Positions 1 to 10,640 of a DNA stretch of 64,000 nt are shown here, piece after piece. The DNA comes from Dryococelus australis (lineage: Eukaryota > Arthropoda > Insecta > Phasmatodea > Phasmatidae): contig CM057003.1 of assembly GCA_029891345.1 (NCBI GenBank), forward strand, positions 14,176,709 through 14,240,708, given 5' to 3'. Below the pieces are notes generated by a model. It had not been told where the DNA came from. It was given only the letters and a program-made list of their open reading frames with translations, and made no database searches. Within the stretch, counting starts at the first letter, position 1; each line of letters starts with the position of its first letter. A program made the position numbers and the translations under genes.

Positions 1-293
1 CCGAGCAGCGTCATTCGCGAAATAAAATAACGCCCGTTTCGATCTCAGGTTGGCAATACGCCCCCCGCAGAGGAAACAATTTAGTGTCGGAATTTCCCTG
101 CCTGCAGCTGGGGCCGACAGGAAGGTCGCGGATGACTCGGCGGTTGTACAATTGACGAGAGAACATCCGATGACAATGGTAACCCCCCTCCCCCTACTAC
201 ATACTTCATGCGTCACTGACCTACGTCACAGAGTAGACCATTCTACAGACGCTGTGGGCCATTCACCGGTACTTCCAACTTTTCTGTTGCCAG

Positions 294-542
294 GGGCCAC
301 GATGGCTGAGCGGTGAGCCTGCTCGCCAGGGCGATCCAGGTTCAATCCCCGGCCGGGTCACTCCGGATTTTCGCAGGTGGGAATCGTGCCGGACGATGCT
401 GTTTGCCGGCGGGTTTTCTCGGGGCTCTCCCGTCCCCCCTTTTGTCCCTTCATTCCGGCGTTGCTCCATACCCACCTCAATCACCAACATCGGCTCCCAA
501 GACCTCGATGTTAAGAGCCGCCCAAATCTCTTCACTTCAATT
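294..542 (+). mobile_element. S1 SINE, tRNA-derived
   Basis: The head reads like a Ser/Leu-type tRNA: an A-box-like GGCTGAGCGGT near 304 and a B-box-like GGTTCAATCCC near 339. The tRNA-unrelated body (from about 360) has the CGTGCCGGACGATG block and ends in GAGCCGCCCAAATCTC. Seven more copies in the window share both parts in the same order. SINEs of this kind are pol III transcripts copied by a partner LINE; no LINE is visible here. Confidence 0.85.
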
Positions 543-595
543 CACTTTTCTGAAGCCTTGCTAAAACTTCTACTTCCGGAATATCCCTCTGCCTC
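543..595 (-). repeat. Family L short repeat fragment
   Basis: In reverse complement this stretch matches 43010-43075 and 60870-60925 (GGAATATNCTGGAAGTAGAAC core). All three are short, and two of them sit directly after an S1 SINE, so it may be a 3' extension of some SINE copies or a separate element. Not classified. Confidence 0.4.
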
Positions 596-668
596 TTGCA
601 GATATAGCTTACCACTGTATAAAAATTACACTAACGGGACAACGTACCCTATTCGAGCGCACTCAGTG

Positions 669-910
669 TATAGGCTGTTCACGGTAAAGTGTGCACTTTT
701 TAAGGTCCTCCCAACAGGGTTTAACCACTAATAAATATGTCTTATTGCAGCATCATGTATTAAATTTTGAGGGTGGTGAAATGTATTCACTGTGTTTATT
801 CGTCACAAAGCAATGTTCACATTAAAAAACAGCACTAAGATGGAAATAGGATGAAAGGAAAAATTTAGAAGTGCCTTAAAAAGTGCTCACTCTACCATGA
901 ACAGCCTATA
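669..910. mobile_element. TIR-A element, short form (about 240 bp)
   Basis: Inverted ends TAGGCTGTTCACGG / CCATGAACAGCCTA sit inside flanking TA dinucleotides. The interior shares TTAACCACTAATAAATA and a GTGTTTATT block with other copies. There is no coding capacity. TA duplication and about 30-bp inverted ends fit a Tc1/mariner-type MITE. Confidence 0.85.
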
Positions 911-1260
911 ATTGTATTACCCTCGCTTTAACGTAAGTACGAAGTGACGGATTCGGTCACGGATCTGTGCTATCACGTGATGCTCAAAATGAACTAGTAC
1001 TACCAGAAAGAAAGAAATAGATTTATTTTAGAAGTATTATTCGAAAATGCACTAAGAAATAAATTTCACTTATACTTAAAGATTCACTATAACAACATTT
1101 GTGACAATGCATTCTGTAATAACGAAATTAAAGTATACAATTTCAAGAAGCAGATTGTTAATTCCAGAACACAACCCGCAGCGTTGCCAAAGATACATAT
1201 TTGCATAAAGAAATCAATTGAGATATGGTTTACAGAATACCACACAAATACGCTTATGAG
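911..1260. other. Unassigned AT-rich spacer
   Basis: No reading frame, repeat match or structured RNA recognised between two TIR-A elements. Confidence 0.5.
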
Positions 1261-1466
1261 TATAGGCTGTTCACAATAAAATGAGCACTATTTAAGGCCC
1301 TTATAAACTTTTCCTTTCATCCAATTTCCATTATCCTGATGCTTTTTAATGTAAACATTGCACTAAGACCAATAAACGTAGTGTATACATTTCATCACCA
1401 TTAAAATTGGTTAATGCCAGTTGCAAGGGCCTTAAAAAGTGCTCACTTTATCGTGAACAGCCTACA
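1261..1466. mobile_element. TIR-A element, short form
   Basis: The left end is TATAGGCTGTTCAC and the right end is TTTATCGTGAACAGCCTA. It is about 35 bp shorter than the 669 copy. Its interior is partly inverted relative to that copy, as expected for an element that inserts in either direction. Confidence 0.8.
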
Positions 1467-1846
1467 ACCATCGTTATCGTGTGGTTGCGGATGGCTAGGG
1501 GCAGCTGGACCTCTGTACACGGGGCCGTTCTGTGCCGCCAGGCTCTGCTATTCTTCGGTCGTGCGAGTGCTTCTTTGCCCACGCTCTGATCTGTCGGCAC
1601 TCTGACCTGGCGAGTATCACCGCAGGCTCATGTGGAGCCCCGACAAACACTACACGACAATCACCGCAACCACGACACAACAGTTATATATTGCCAATGT
1701 GACTGCTCGAATTTGCAGCCCGACGGTTTACTGACGCGACGCGAAGAGTAGAATTTTTCGGAACCATTTAGAAGACGCTGATTAACTACGCTAGTTTCAA
1801 AGGCGCTCGTTTACGGATTTTTTAAATACTTATAACGGGCAAGAAC
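1467..1846. other. Unassigned spacer, GC-richer in first half
   Basis: Short open frames on both strands at 1407-1680 overlap each other and show no recognisable domain. No repeat match was found inside the window. Confidence 0.4.
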
Positions 1847-2008
1847 TAGAAATGTGTAAATGATTGACTTTTCTAATATTCACAGTTTGACTTGGACGCA
1901 TGAATAGGCCCATGATGGCAATCTTACATACGGTCGGAAGAATCCACATTGTGCATAAAAGTAGAACATGACCAAGGCTTTCCAAAGAGCTAATTTCATC
2001 GTGAACAC
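1847..2008 (+). mobile_element. TIR-A long-form fragment (right half)
   Basis: It matches the right half of the long copies (compare 20190-20370): a CACAGTTTGACTTGGACGCATGAATA-like block, then GGCGGAAGAAT-like sequence, then a decayed terminal ATCGTGAACA. The left half is absent. Confidence 0.6.
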
Positions 2009-2049
2009 AGTATGTGGAATTGAATAGCGAAATGAAGGGTCTCTAGGGG

Positions 2050-2615
2050 TAAATGCCCTTACACAATTGAAAACTTTAACATTTTACTTTACGTTTACTT
2101 TCCGACATGTTTTTTTCTTGTGGAGCTTGACAATGGAACTGACAATGATTAAGTCAAACACTCTTTGATTTTACGATTTCGAAAAGTGGAAATTTAAAGT
2201 CAAAGTCAAGCAGCCATTTTGCCGAGAATCTAGCAGAGGTTATGTGGAAAGTGCGTTATTTTACTGTAGGAAGATTTTAATCTCGGTATATTAAACAAAG
2301 CTCGTATTAAATAGAATATGTGTAGAGGAAATATATGAATTGATATAGTTTAATAAAGTAAACAAATGAGTTTTTTGTTTTGATATAAACTTTTAATAAA
2401 AATTTTTAAGCCTATTAAAAAAAAAGGTACGTAAAATGCGTTCCTGGATAATATAATTATTTACATAACAAGATGCACATTTTTACAAATCTCGCAGAAC
2501 CGATGTTCAGTTGTCTGAACTTTGACTTTGCTATATTGTATTGTGTATTGGTGGTTTCGTCAGAGGAAAGGAAACGTAAAGTCAAATTCTAAATTTTTCT
2601 ATTGTGTAAGAAGCT
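2050..2615 (+). mobile_element. Family K element, non-autonomous
   Basis: It is collinear with 55885-56464 along almost its whole length, including CAATTGAAAACTTTAACATT near the left end, AGTCAAGCAGCCATTTTGCCG in the middle and GTATTGTGTATTGGTGG near the right end. Its ends are weak inverted repeats (CTTACACAATTG / ATTGTGTAAG). The better copy is flanked by TTAA; here that site has decayed. No transposase. Confidence 0.75.
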
Positions 2616-3091
2616 TCAGGCATCTGTCGTCTTTTGCGTTCGCCGGCTACCGGCCGAAATAAAGGTCGAGGATAGTACGGGGCCGCCTAAAAGCCCGCAC
2701 GGAAACGTACGGAAATATTTAAGTTTATTTTGGTAGGGAGTTTCACGGAATGGGGTCGCTTGGATAGAGTGGGCGAGGAGGGGGGGGGGGGAATGACGAC
2801 CCCCAAATACACCTCGGTGTCACCGCGCGAGGTGGCACGTTCGTTCTGAGAATTGATTTCCATCCTGTCGACGGCTTTTGGCCTCGGGCAACTGTGCAGT
2901 ACAGGGAAGCCGAGCTATCGCGCTCGACTTAATCGACGAAAGCTTTCATTGGTTGTCCTGGCAGCACAAACACGAGCACAATGAACTTCTTCGAATTCCT
3001 TAATTACATTTGACATTTTCGGAACGTCATTTTCGTGTCGGGCTGTGTTCTGCTGTTTTTTTTTTTTTTAAATCGGACCTCATCGCCACCG
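2616..3091. other. Unassigned spacer with a G12 run
   Basis: No gene or repeat match. A 12-base G run at 2780-2791 is the only marked feature, together with a T run near 3057-3069. Confidence 0.4.
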
Positions 3092-3418
3092 ATGGTTATA
3101 TACCAATTAAAAAAAAAGGAGATTGGATTCAGACATGTCTGTCTATACTATGATTAGAGACCCGACAATTTCGTGGGTTCACTTCTAGGAAAGTTGGAAT
3201 GCACACACATGTACGTTCATAAGAAATTGTGCGCCCAACCGCCGCCTTTTACTACCACGACAATCAACCAATAGACAGTTAATATCTGTATGCGAGTATA
3301 TAGGACTGTGAAGTCTAGCCTGGAGGTCATTGAACTCGCGAATTTCTTGGGTCTCTAACTGTGATTATATACCAATAAAAAAAGGAGTTTGCGATCAGAT
3401 ACGTCTGCCTATACTAGA
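3092..3418. repeat. 58-bp direct duplication split by an hAT-like element
   Basis: A block beginning GGTTATATACCAATTAAAA (3092-3154) recurs at 3360-3418 with similar order, including CATGTCTGTCTATACT and its diverged form. After removing the element at 3155-3357 and one 8-bp target copy, the repeat spacing is 58 bp, so this was a short tandem duplication before the insertion. Confidence 0.65.
3155..3357. mobile_element. hAT-like non-autonomous element (TAGAGACCC type)
   Basis: Ends are TAGAGACCCGACAATTTCG and GAATTTCTTGGGTCTCTA in inverted orientation. Flanks are ACTATGAT and ACTGTGAT, an 8-bp target duplication with one change. The body matches 39760-40034, including GTGCGCCCAACCNCCGCC, but lacks about 70 bp of it. 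Confidence 0.75.
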
Positions 3419-3473
3419 ACGGAGTTTAGTCCAGGCTTCCACTCTTCAGAAGTTACCCAGTTGATTACCGAAG

Positions 3474-3553
3474 GTGGGTAGGTATTTGGGCTTAACGTCT
3501 CGTGGGTAGGTATTTGGGCTTAACGTCTCGTGGGTAGGTATTTGGGCTTAACA
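3474..3553. repeat. 28-bp tandem repeat, about 2.9 copies
   Basis: Units begin GTGGGTAGGTATTTGGG at 3474, 3502 and 3530. The copies are nearly identical, so this is a young expansion. Confidence 0.9.
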
Positions 3554-3611
3554 TTTCCTCGACAGTGAGGTCATTAGAGACGGTGCAAGTTGCACAGGGA
3601 AGAGGAATTGG

Positions 3612-3870
3612 CCGGGCCACCTATTTTTCGCGAAAAGATTTCAGGACACTAGAACTTATATCCACTCTCGTGATTGGGTGAGTTTAACTGTCACGTATTG
3701 CAAGTGATTGCCAGCGAATCACGTACACCCAATGTCGGAGTTACCAAGGAAGGAACTGTCTCCCACGACAAAGCCACGTGGCCAATAACCGAATGAAAAC
3801 TGCACGTATACCACAGGACATTGGAGTCTAGCCTTCGCGTGAATCTTTTCGCGAAAATCAGGTGGCCCTA
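3612..3870. mobile_element. hAT-E-like non-autonomous element
   Basis: The ends CGGGCCACCTATTTTTCGCG and CGCGAAAATCAGGTGGCCCT are inverted repeats of about 28 bp. The same end type occurs at 6745-7052. No clear target duplication could be read, so the superfamily is inferred from the shared TTCGCGAAAA subterminal motif. Confidence 0.65.
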
Positions 3871-4055
3871 GGGTTTGGGGAAGGAATGGGAAGAAATCGG
3901 CCATTGCCTTTGTTAGGGACTCATCCTAGTATTCGCCTGGAGTGATTTCGGAGAACCATCGAAGGCAGGAATCGGGATGGCCGGACCGGGAATCGAACCC
4001 GGGTCCTCCCGAATGCGAGACAAGTGCGTTACCACTGCGTCACCTCACTCGGTTT
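3871..4055 (-). mobile_element. S2 SINE, tRNA-derived
   Basis: On the minus strand the head reads GAGGTGACGCAGTGGTAACGC (A box) then GGGTTCGATTCCCGG (B box), unlike the S1 head. It is followed by a body with AATCACTCCAGGCGAATAC. The second copy, at 54575-55000, has the same body. Not a functional tRNA: the acceptor stem is not closed by a partner strand. Confidence 0.8.
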
Positions 4056-4852
4056 GATTCCCGAAGGTTGGTTGGAAATGCGACGACTGATTTCGTCTGT
4101 GAAAGCTTGCAAATCAGAGCACATTCTCCGTGGTACGGCGACGGTCGCGAGCGCATGTGTAAAACATTTGAATGTAAACCTTCATGGCCGCTCCTCACTC
4201 ACGTGTCACGTCGCAGATGATGGCGGACGTCGTAATCACAGAGTAAGTAAGAATACAGATGTGAAACTACCGCTTGTTCCGCGACTCTGGCCCAGCTTAA
4301 CGACGTGTTGGAGCGACGTTCGCCAATCAGCGGCTGGTAAAGGCCCGGCTACAATCGCAGTGACGCTACAATAACGCGTTTCGATAAGTAATGATTCCAT
4401 GAATCGTGTACGCTCTAGCTACAACCGACGTTAAACCCTACCATGACGCTGAACGTGAAACGCAACGCGTTATAAGTTGTCTCATTTTCAAGTCTTTGCT
4501 TAATTTTTGCGCGCGCTGCCAGAGATAAGAGGATATCTGCCGAATTGCTTTAATCGGATAGCCAACCTTTTCCCAAGGCCGTATTTGGTGGCTGACGTCA
4601 CAGTCACAGCGGCCAAGTGGGGGAAACCTGGCTCTCACGCCCCCCCCCCCTCTTGTAGCTGACGACTGCCGCGGTGTTGCGAGGCCCCTGTCTTCCGAGA
4701 ACTCACTCCCACCACGTTCTAGCTGCTACTACCCGGCCCGCAAATCTTCAACTGCCGTTCCGTGCTATTACCCGGGCCGAAAACATGTCACGTCCGTGTT
4801 CGCTGGTGCTGCTCGTCCGCCAGACTTGTGACGACGTTCACTTCACTTCTAC
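4056..4852. other. Unassigned spacer
   Basis: Mixed composition with several overlapping short frames (4024-4374, 4438-4638, 4674-4962), none with a recognisable domain. A C run lies near 4640-4650. No repeat match seen. Confidence 0.4.
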
Positions 4853-5080
4853 AGGATGTTCGTGGTAAAGTGAGCACTTTCGAGGCCCCAGTTACTTTTT
4901 CTTTTCAGCCATATGTAATATTTTCAACCACATTTTTAAAATTAATATTGCCGAGTAAGTAATAAACATAGTGTGTACATACCACGCGGAAGTTAACGTC
5001 TAAAGCTAAAATGAAATAGATTTATTGACTATTATTCCAAGTGAGAGGGCTTTCAAAAGTGCTCACTTTACATTTTACCG
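4853..5080. mobile_element. TIR-A element, decayed ends
   Basis: The interior GTTACTTTTTCTTTTCAGCC and the GTTAACGTC block match copies at 6501 and 33209. The left end has decayed to GTTCGTGGTAAAGTGAGCAC and the right end stops after AAAGTGCTCACTTTAC. Confidence 0.7.
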
Positions 5081-5336
5081 GCGTACGCGAGTACTACTCG
5101 GCGCGCACACAAGCACCGCAGAGTTTGCTCGTAGTAATACGTGGGCCGCAAACGTTCGGAAAGTATAACAGTTTTGCTACGTTAATACAAAACATATGAC
5201 ACTTATTGGCATTAAATTTATACATAAGAAACTAGTGAAGTTTGGTGCAAGTGAGTAATAGTAGCTGTTGTACGTTTTGGCGTGTAGTGGCAAATACGCT
5301 AAAGAGTCGAGAGATTTGGACGGCTGGAGTGGGATG
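5081..5336. other. Unassigned spacer
   Basis: Nothing recognised before the start of the family G match. Confidence 0.3.
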
Positions 5337-5790
5337 ATTCTGCGCGTTCAAGGTCAAGAAGCGAGGGAGCGATACGGGCGACACTAACACGCACTTCCAG
5401 TGCCTCATCGCACCTACGCGCAAGGCGTGCAATGTTTCAGTCGTAACGCTGTACTGTGCAAATTGGATCTTAAACAGAGGGGGTTTTATTACGCGCGATG
5501 AAAACCGCAGATTAAACTACGCCCGTATCTTTGTACTTTTTTCTTGTCGCTTTGTAAGGAAACTGCGTATACAAGCTATGTGATATTGGACCATTTTCAC
5601 AATTTCTCCAAGAATACACTTTTATGACAAAAGTAAAAAAAAATAGGAGCTTAGATATATATATTTTTTATATCTTTTCTGACAAAAAATCGTATCTGCA
5701 CAACATATATTTACCGAGATGCGCGTGTTCGCGCAAACAATTACTTCACAAAAAAAAACTGCCTCGGATCATCCCACTCTCAACATCGAG
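5337..5790 (+). repeat. Family G dispersed repeat, long form
   Basis: It shares a collinear series with 33450-33880 and 50435-50885: GGTCAAGAAGCGAGGGAGCG, CGCCTCATCGCNCC, GTTTTATTACNNGCGATGAAA, and a terminal ATTTACCGAGA block. No inverted ends or open frame were identified. Class unknown. Confidence 0.7.
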
Positions 5791-6500
5791 GTCTTCAGAC
5801 CCGATGAGGGTGAAACGAAGTAAGAATCGAAAGGTTATTCCTGGCCCTGTAGTGTCGTTATAAGATCATGTTTGCTGCTAGCGGAACAATGGATCCGTAT
5901 GTATGCGAATTTTGTCTTCAAGAACAAAGAAATTCTGGAATTAGCGTGGCTCGAGCTACAGTCCGGCGTAGTCCTATGTGTGTTAAAGACCTTTTTATTC
6001 CACAGTGAAACTTCACCTTATCATGAAATATTTTAGTTTCTCAGCCTAATATTTAAGTTATTTCAACGGACTCCCAGAATTTTTTTTTTTTTCGTATCGC
6101 TATTAAATGGTTTTTAGAAGAACCTATAACTGGGTCGCGGATATCTGCGCATAATTGTATGACGCGTTCGTCGTTTTCATTAATAAAAAAACCGGTGGTA
6201 TATAAGCCCCGCATGATTAAATTCAGGATATATTTTTTTTTTCTTCAGAGTTATTGTCCATGTTGACACACACCGTCACTTGACGTTGCATAGTGATAAA
6301 TGTGAAGTGAATGATGTGTAGATACTCCATAGAAGCCTTTTTTGTCTTGTTTCTCTTGTGAATGGTCGCTTTCTCTGCATACGTGCGTGCGGCGATAATA
6401 CAAATTTTCTTTTTGTTTCCAGGTGAGTTGACTTCCATGAATCTCTTTTGAGTGTATGCGGTCGCTACTTGCAGAGGCGGTGAGTGATCACTCGATTAAT
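5791..6500. other. Unassigned AT-rich spacer
   Basis: T runs at 6080-6092 and 6232-6243; no gene or repeat match recognised. Confidence 0.4.
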
Positions 6501-6738
6501 TATAGGCTGTTCACGGTAAAGTTGGCGCTTTCGAGGCCCTAGTTACTTTTTTCTTCCAACCCTTCTTTATCCTTCAACCCCCTTTCTAAATAAATATTGT
6601 CATGCAAGTAATCAATACAGTGTGTATATTCCACCGCACTCGGAAGTTAACGTCCAAGGCTAAATTAAAACATATTTACTAACTATTATTCCAAATAAGA
6701 GGGTTTTCAAAAGTGCTCACTTTACCGCGAATACCCTA
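6501..6738. mobile_element. TIR-A element, short form
   Basis: The left end TATAGGCTGTTCACGGTAAA and the right end CTCACTTTACCGCGAATACC are inverted, the right one somewhat decayed. The interior is the ACTCGGAAGTTAACGTC subtype. Confidence 0.85.
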
Positions 6739-6744
6739 CAGGTG

Positions 6745-7052
6745 TAGGGCCACCTGTTTTTCGCGAAAATATTTAGTCGAGGCTAGATTTCAATATTCTA
6801 TGTGCACACTTGGAGTCTTCATTTGGCTACTGGCCGCTTATCGTTGTGTAAAAAGTGCATACTACATGCGTGAGTCAATCAGAATGTTACATGAGTGAGC
6901 CAATCAGAATTAAGTTTCTCCGATTATTGAACGTCCGTGATTCGTGGACGCGTAACAATTCAAATGACCCAACCATCAAATTGGTTACGAACTAAAGTGC
7001 TTTGGAACACAACCGGTCCTGAAATATTTTCGCGGAAAACCTCCTGCCCTTA
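6745..7052. mobile_element. hAT-E-like non-autonomous element
   Basis: The ends TAGGGCCACCTGTTTTTCGCG and CGCGGAAAACCTCCTGCCCT are imperfect inverted repeats. Inside are two AGTCAATCAGAAT / AGCCAATCAGAAT copies in tandem near 6875-6910. It starts only a few bases after a TIR-A element. Confidence 0.6.
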
Positions 7053-7932
7053 TCTATGGAATATGATTGTCACCTTTCGCCAACGAAAAACTTACTATAG
7101 CTATTATTGTTAGTTTTAATTGAGGTTTTCGCCTTCTCGTACACTTAGCTGAAATGGATGTACATGAAATCGATTATTAAAAATATTTGTAAAGATTATT
7201 GGTAATTTTCAATTACATACAACCATATCAAGAAGCTTGACTTTTGGTTAAAAATAATGTCACAGTGTCAGTTCTCAGTGTCAGTGGGCTAAACCAAGTT
7301 CGTTAAGGAATGTTCTTAACTAAATAAAATACTTAGTTATAATCTCCAAATTTTATTTACAACTACAAACACAGTTCTCACCACCCATCATCTCATAATA
7401 CATTGATATCACTTACTGTTTACAATTAACCACTTCAATCAATACAGTTTATTACCTCAAAGAAACTAACATAAACAAATAATTAAAAATCAGTCCCAGT
7501 AGACAGTGCATGAAAACGTATTCATTTATTTTACAAATCATGTGTCCATATTTGACATTCCCAATATTTACAATGAAGTCCGTATCACATGTTATGCAGC
7601 CCTACCCCAGTTTAGTCCAGGTCCCGCCAGTCCCCAATGTTCTAGAGTTCTCCGAGCGCCCTTATGTGCAGTAGCGTTCACTCGTCGGGTTTCACGCCCC
7701 CTCGTCCATTCACACCACACCTCGTCCGCCGTCGTCTCGCAATCTCCCGTCGGCGTCCTCCGCACGTCGCTCGATTACCGCACTCAGCTAAAAGGCTTCT
7801 ACTAAAACTACCGACATTCCAACTGTGGCTTGTATCTATAGGGTCTTAGGTCACCACTCAGAAATTTCTCTATAAATCCCGCATTGCGCCTAATTTCCAG
7901 AATATTCTTGTGCATCCTCTACTTTTGTCGGC
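7053..7932. other. Unassigned stretch, AT-rich then GC-rich
   Basis: 7300-7620 is AT-rich and 7620-7800 is C-rich with many CG dinucleotides. The open frame at 7506-7805 shows no domain. It has the look of an old dispersed-repeat terminus but has no partner copy in the window, so no family is assigned. Confidence 0.35.
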
Positions 7933-8248
7933 TTCTCCAGCAAGGGGGGGAGGGGCTCTGACGCCAGCCAGGGCTCGCCGCTGTCAATCATTCCCGGCTG
8001 CCCCTGGGAGTGGGACGGCGACAAGGTAACAAGCGGGTCTGCCTGGAGGAGGGGAGGATCGAGGTTGGCACCCCTCCCTCCCTACCCTTCTTCTCCAGCA
8101 AGGGGGGGAGGGGCTCTGACGCCAGCCAGGGCTCGCCGCTGTCAATCATTCCCGGCTGCCCCTGGGAGTGGGACGGCGACGAGGTAACAAGTGGGTCTGC
8201 CTGGAGGAGGGGAGGATCGAGGTTGGCACCCCTCCCTCCCCCACCCTT
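7933..8248. repeat. 158-bp tandem duplication
   Basis: Two near-identical units start TTCTCCAGCAAGG at 7933 and 8091. They differ at only a few bases (for example ACAAGGTAACAAGCGGG against ACGAGGTAACAAGTGGG), so the duplication is recent. The open frame across it (8010-8270) is repeated with the DNA and is not evidence for a protein. Confidence 0.92.
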
Positions 8249-10214
8249 CTCAGAGCCGGACCCGGCATAACGGGGAGATCGCAGCCGGTGCGACCTTCTG
8301 CGTGTAGCAATAGATTCTTAAATATGTTTTTTTTTGTTATCATTTAAATAAGCAAATTCAAACTATTTTACAATGTTAACAGAATATATTCGTTCTGTAT
8401 TCGTATGCTACAAAACGCGTCGGCTTCTGGCCGGTTCGGTAGTGTGTCTGCTGTTTTGTAATGAGTTCTGCGTGTTGTACAGTTCGGGGAAATTGCTCTA
8501 TTGAAAGCCAGTTACCTGACTTTAGGATGTGGGTAATTGATACGAATAACTTATAAACTCCCGAGCGTAGAATTCGGCTGCAATGTAATGTTATATGGAG
8601 GTTTTAAAAACTACGGCTTATAAATCTCTCGCCTGTTTTTTTTTTTTTTGCTTCGTGTCTGCGATTGCCAGCCATTAAGGGCGACCTTCGCGTGTTATTC
8701 GTAATCGCTCGTCGTACGTCAGAGACTCATGGCGGTATTTCTGCTGGTAAAGCGCTTTGAAATAATACAGCTATTCTTTCCCGATCGACGCCTCACGTTT
8801 TGCACGCGAGTAAATAAGCGATTTTGCTCTTTGTGGACTATTTATCTTGTGCCTGTAGGTCGTTGATGGAGCTATCCTTCCATAGTGGATTTTTTTTTTT
8901 TACCGTAGCTTGCTTTCCACGTAATATATTTGAAAACGATGACTCTCAGGGCGTTGGGGCGTATATTTACAGATATTTTTTAATCTACAATATTTGCCTT
9001 TGTTGTTTTTATTGCCAACTATAATAAAGTTTAGCTCACGATTTATTTTACTTCAGTGTCACGCGAAAAAATACATACCTACGTCACTCCATTCTGGATT
9101 TAGGAATTCTGTAAAGTAGTCCTGTATGTAATAATAATAATATTAAACATTTCAACAGTAAGTTATACAGATATGTTATAACAAGATGCCTGGGATACCG
9201 TCTTAAGGAGGGGAGATAAATCATTAGGGTGTTTTCAGTCATAGCATATCGCTCAGGGGGTGTATTACTGCAATATCAACGTAATAGGTTTATCTGTTTA
9301 CCGTGTAATGTAATTGTAAAATTACATTTTTGACTACCTTCTGAAAATGACTACATCAGCGATAAGTACAAGGATTCAATGACAATTGTCTCTATACCTT
9401 AACAAAATTCACAATTTCAAAAATTAACCTTTTTAAATATTTTTCTCGGAAGTTGGTATTATAAGTGTTTCATTCACCGCGAGCTGCTATTGGCTCGTTC
9501 ACGCGGCCTGATTTCTGCGTCTTATCGGCGTTTCGTCGTGCAGGATCGAGCTGATAACGACACACGTGACAGATAAGGTAAGAGGAAAACGTTCGTCTTG
9601 TCAATTCCGGGAATGTCGCGCCTCGTTTATTTTCTCGCTTAGTTGTTGGCAAGCTTGAAATCAGTTTTATGTGGGACAAGTTGGGCCACACCCCGCCATT
9701 ACTGGTTTTGCTTCCTAGAATACCCATCGTTAGTAAACACACAGTGTTTCACAGCAATTTTTTTTTTCCACAACCGTTTTAACAACGGCTACAAATTACA
9801 GGTTTCGGCGTCACATGCTATGTTTAAATAAACTCTTTCTTTCTTTTGAGTGCTATAGCTGTGTACAGGTGATTAGGCCCATGGGTTACTTTCATGTTTT
9901 GTATTGCTACATGAGACGCCTGAGGGGCGCATCTTGAGTTCGTGAATGATTGTCTTAATAAAAATAAAAGAACTAAATTTAGTTCACACAGCTGTTATTT
10001 CCAGCATTAGATTATCTGTTTTCCCTTCACTGATATTTTTTAAATTTAACAATGAGTGAAATATGTAATGTCTATTGCAACTCTAATTAACGTCATTCTT
10101 AATTGTCTCTGTTCGGTTACAGCCTAATTCATGCTCATTATTGACACTTGTTCATCTTACCTGTTGCCTTAATTTGTAATGCCTTTCACTCACGCTTCTA
10201 GTACAATAGGCCAG
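8249..10214. other. Unassigned 2-kb stretch
   Basis: Mostly AT-rich, with T runs near 8325, 8638, 8891 and 9759. No repeat family in the window matches it and no open frame has recognisable features. It could hold old unique or intronic sequence. Confidence 0.4.
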
Positions 10215-10640
10215 CCTGCTAGCTGCACTCTTCACTGCTAGATACTCGCAGTCGCAGATTTCTCTTCCGCTGGTCACTTCTCTCCCTCCGGGACTTCTAT
10301 CGCTCGGAACGCTGCCACTCATTCACTATCAACTCCAACTCAACTCGTGGCCCGGAATTCTGTCGCAGTATTTATACCGTTCGCCCTGACCACGTGGAAA
10401 GTTCAACGCACCCCGAGTCGCGCTGAGAGAACAATGTCAGTAATCCAGAGAATTCTTCAGATAAACGCAGAAATCGTGTCCGCCGAAGGTCAGGAGAGGC
10501 GAACCGCCAGAAAGTTATCGGGGCAGAATGCCTTCATAACTCAAAACGCTGGTAGGATTATTGCTCCTTGGTGGCCCGCCGGCTCGCGCGGGACGGGCCA
10601 AGGTCAGCAGCGCAGACCAGCGACATATAACAGTATTTTA
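10215..10640 (+). repeat. Family F dispersed repeat, copy 1
   Basis: It shares AAAGTTCAACGCACCCCGAGT-like and AGATAAACGCAGAAATCG-like blocks, and a terminal AAGGTCAGC..GCAG..CAGCG, with 41779-42140. The left 100 bp are pyrimidine-rich. Class unknown; a terminal part of a larger retroelement is possible but not shown. Confidence 0.6.

Noticed and set aside
8010-8270. 86-codon frame with an internal repeat
   Set aside because: The protein repeat only mirrors the 158-bp DNA duplication; one unit alone shows nothing protein-like.
7053-10640. LTR-type retroelement termini
   Set aside because: The C-rich stretches at 7620-7800 and 10215-10400 have the look of such sequence, but I found no paired terminal repeats, primer site or coding remnant, so I left them unclassified.
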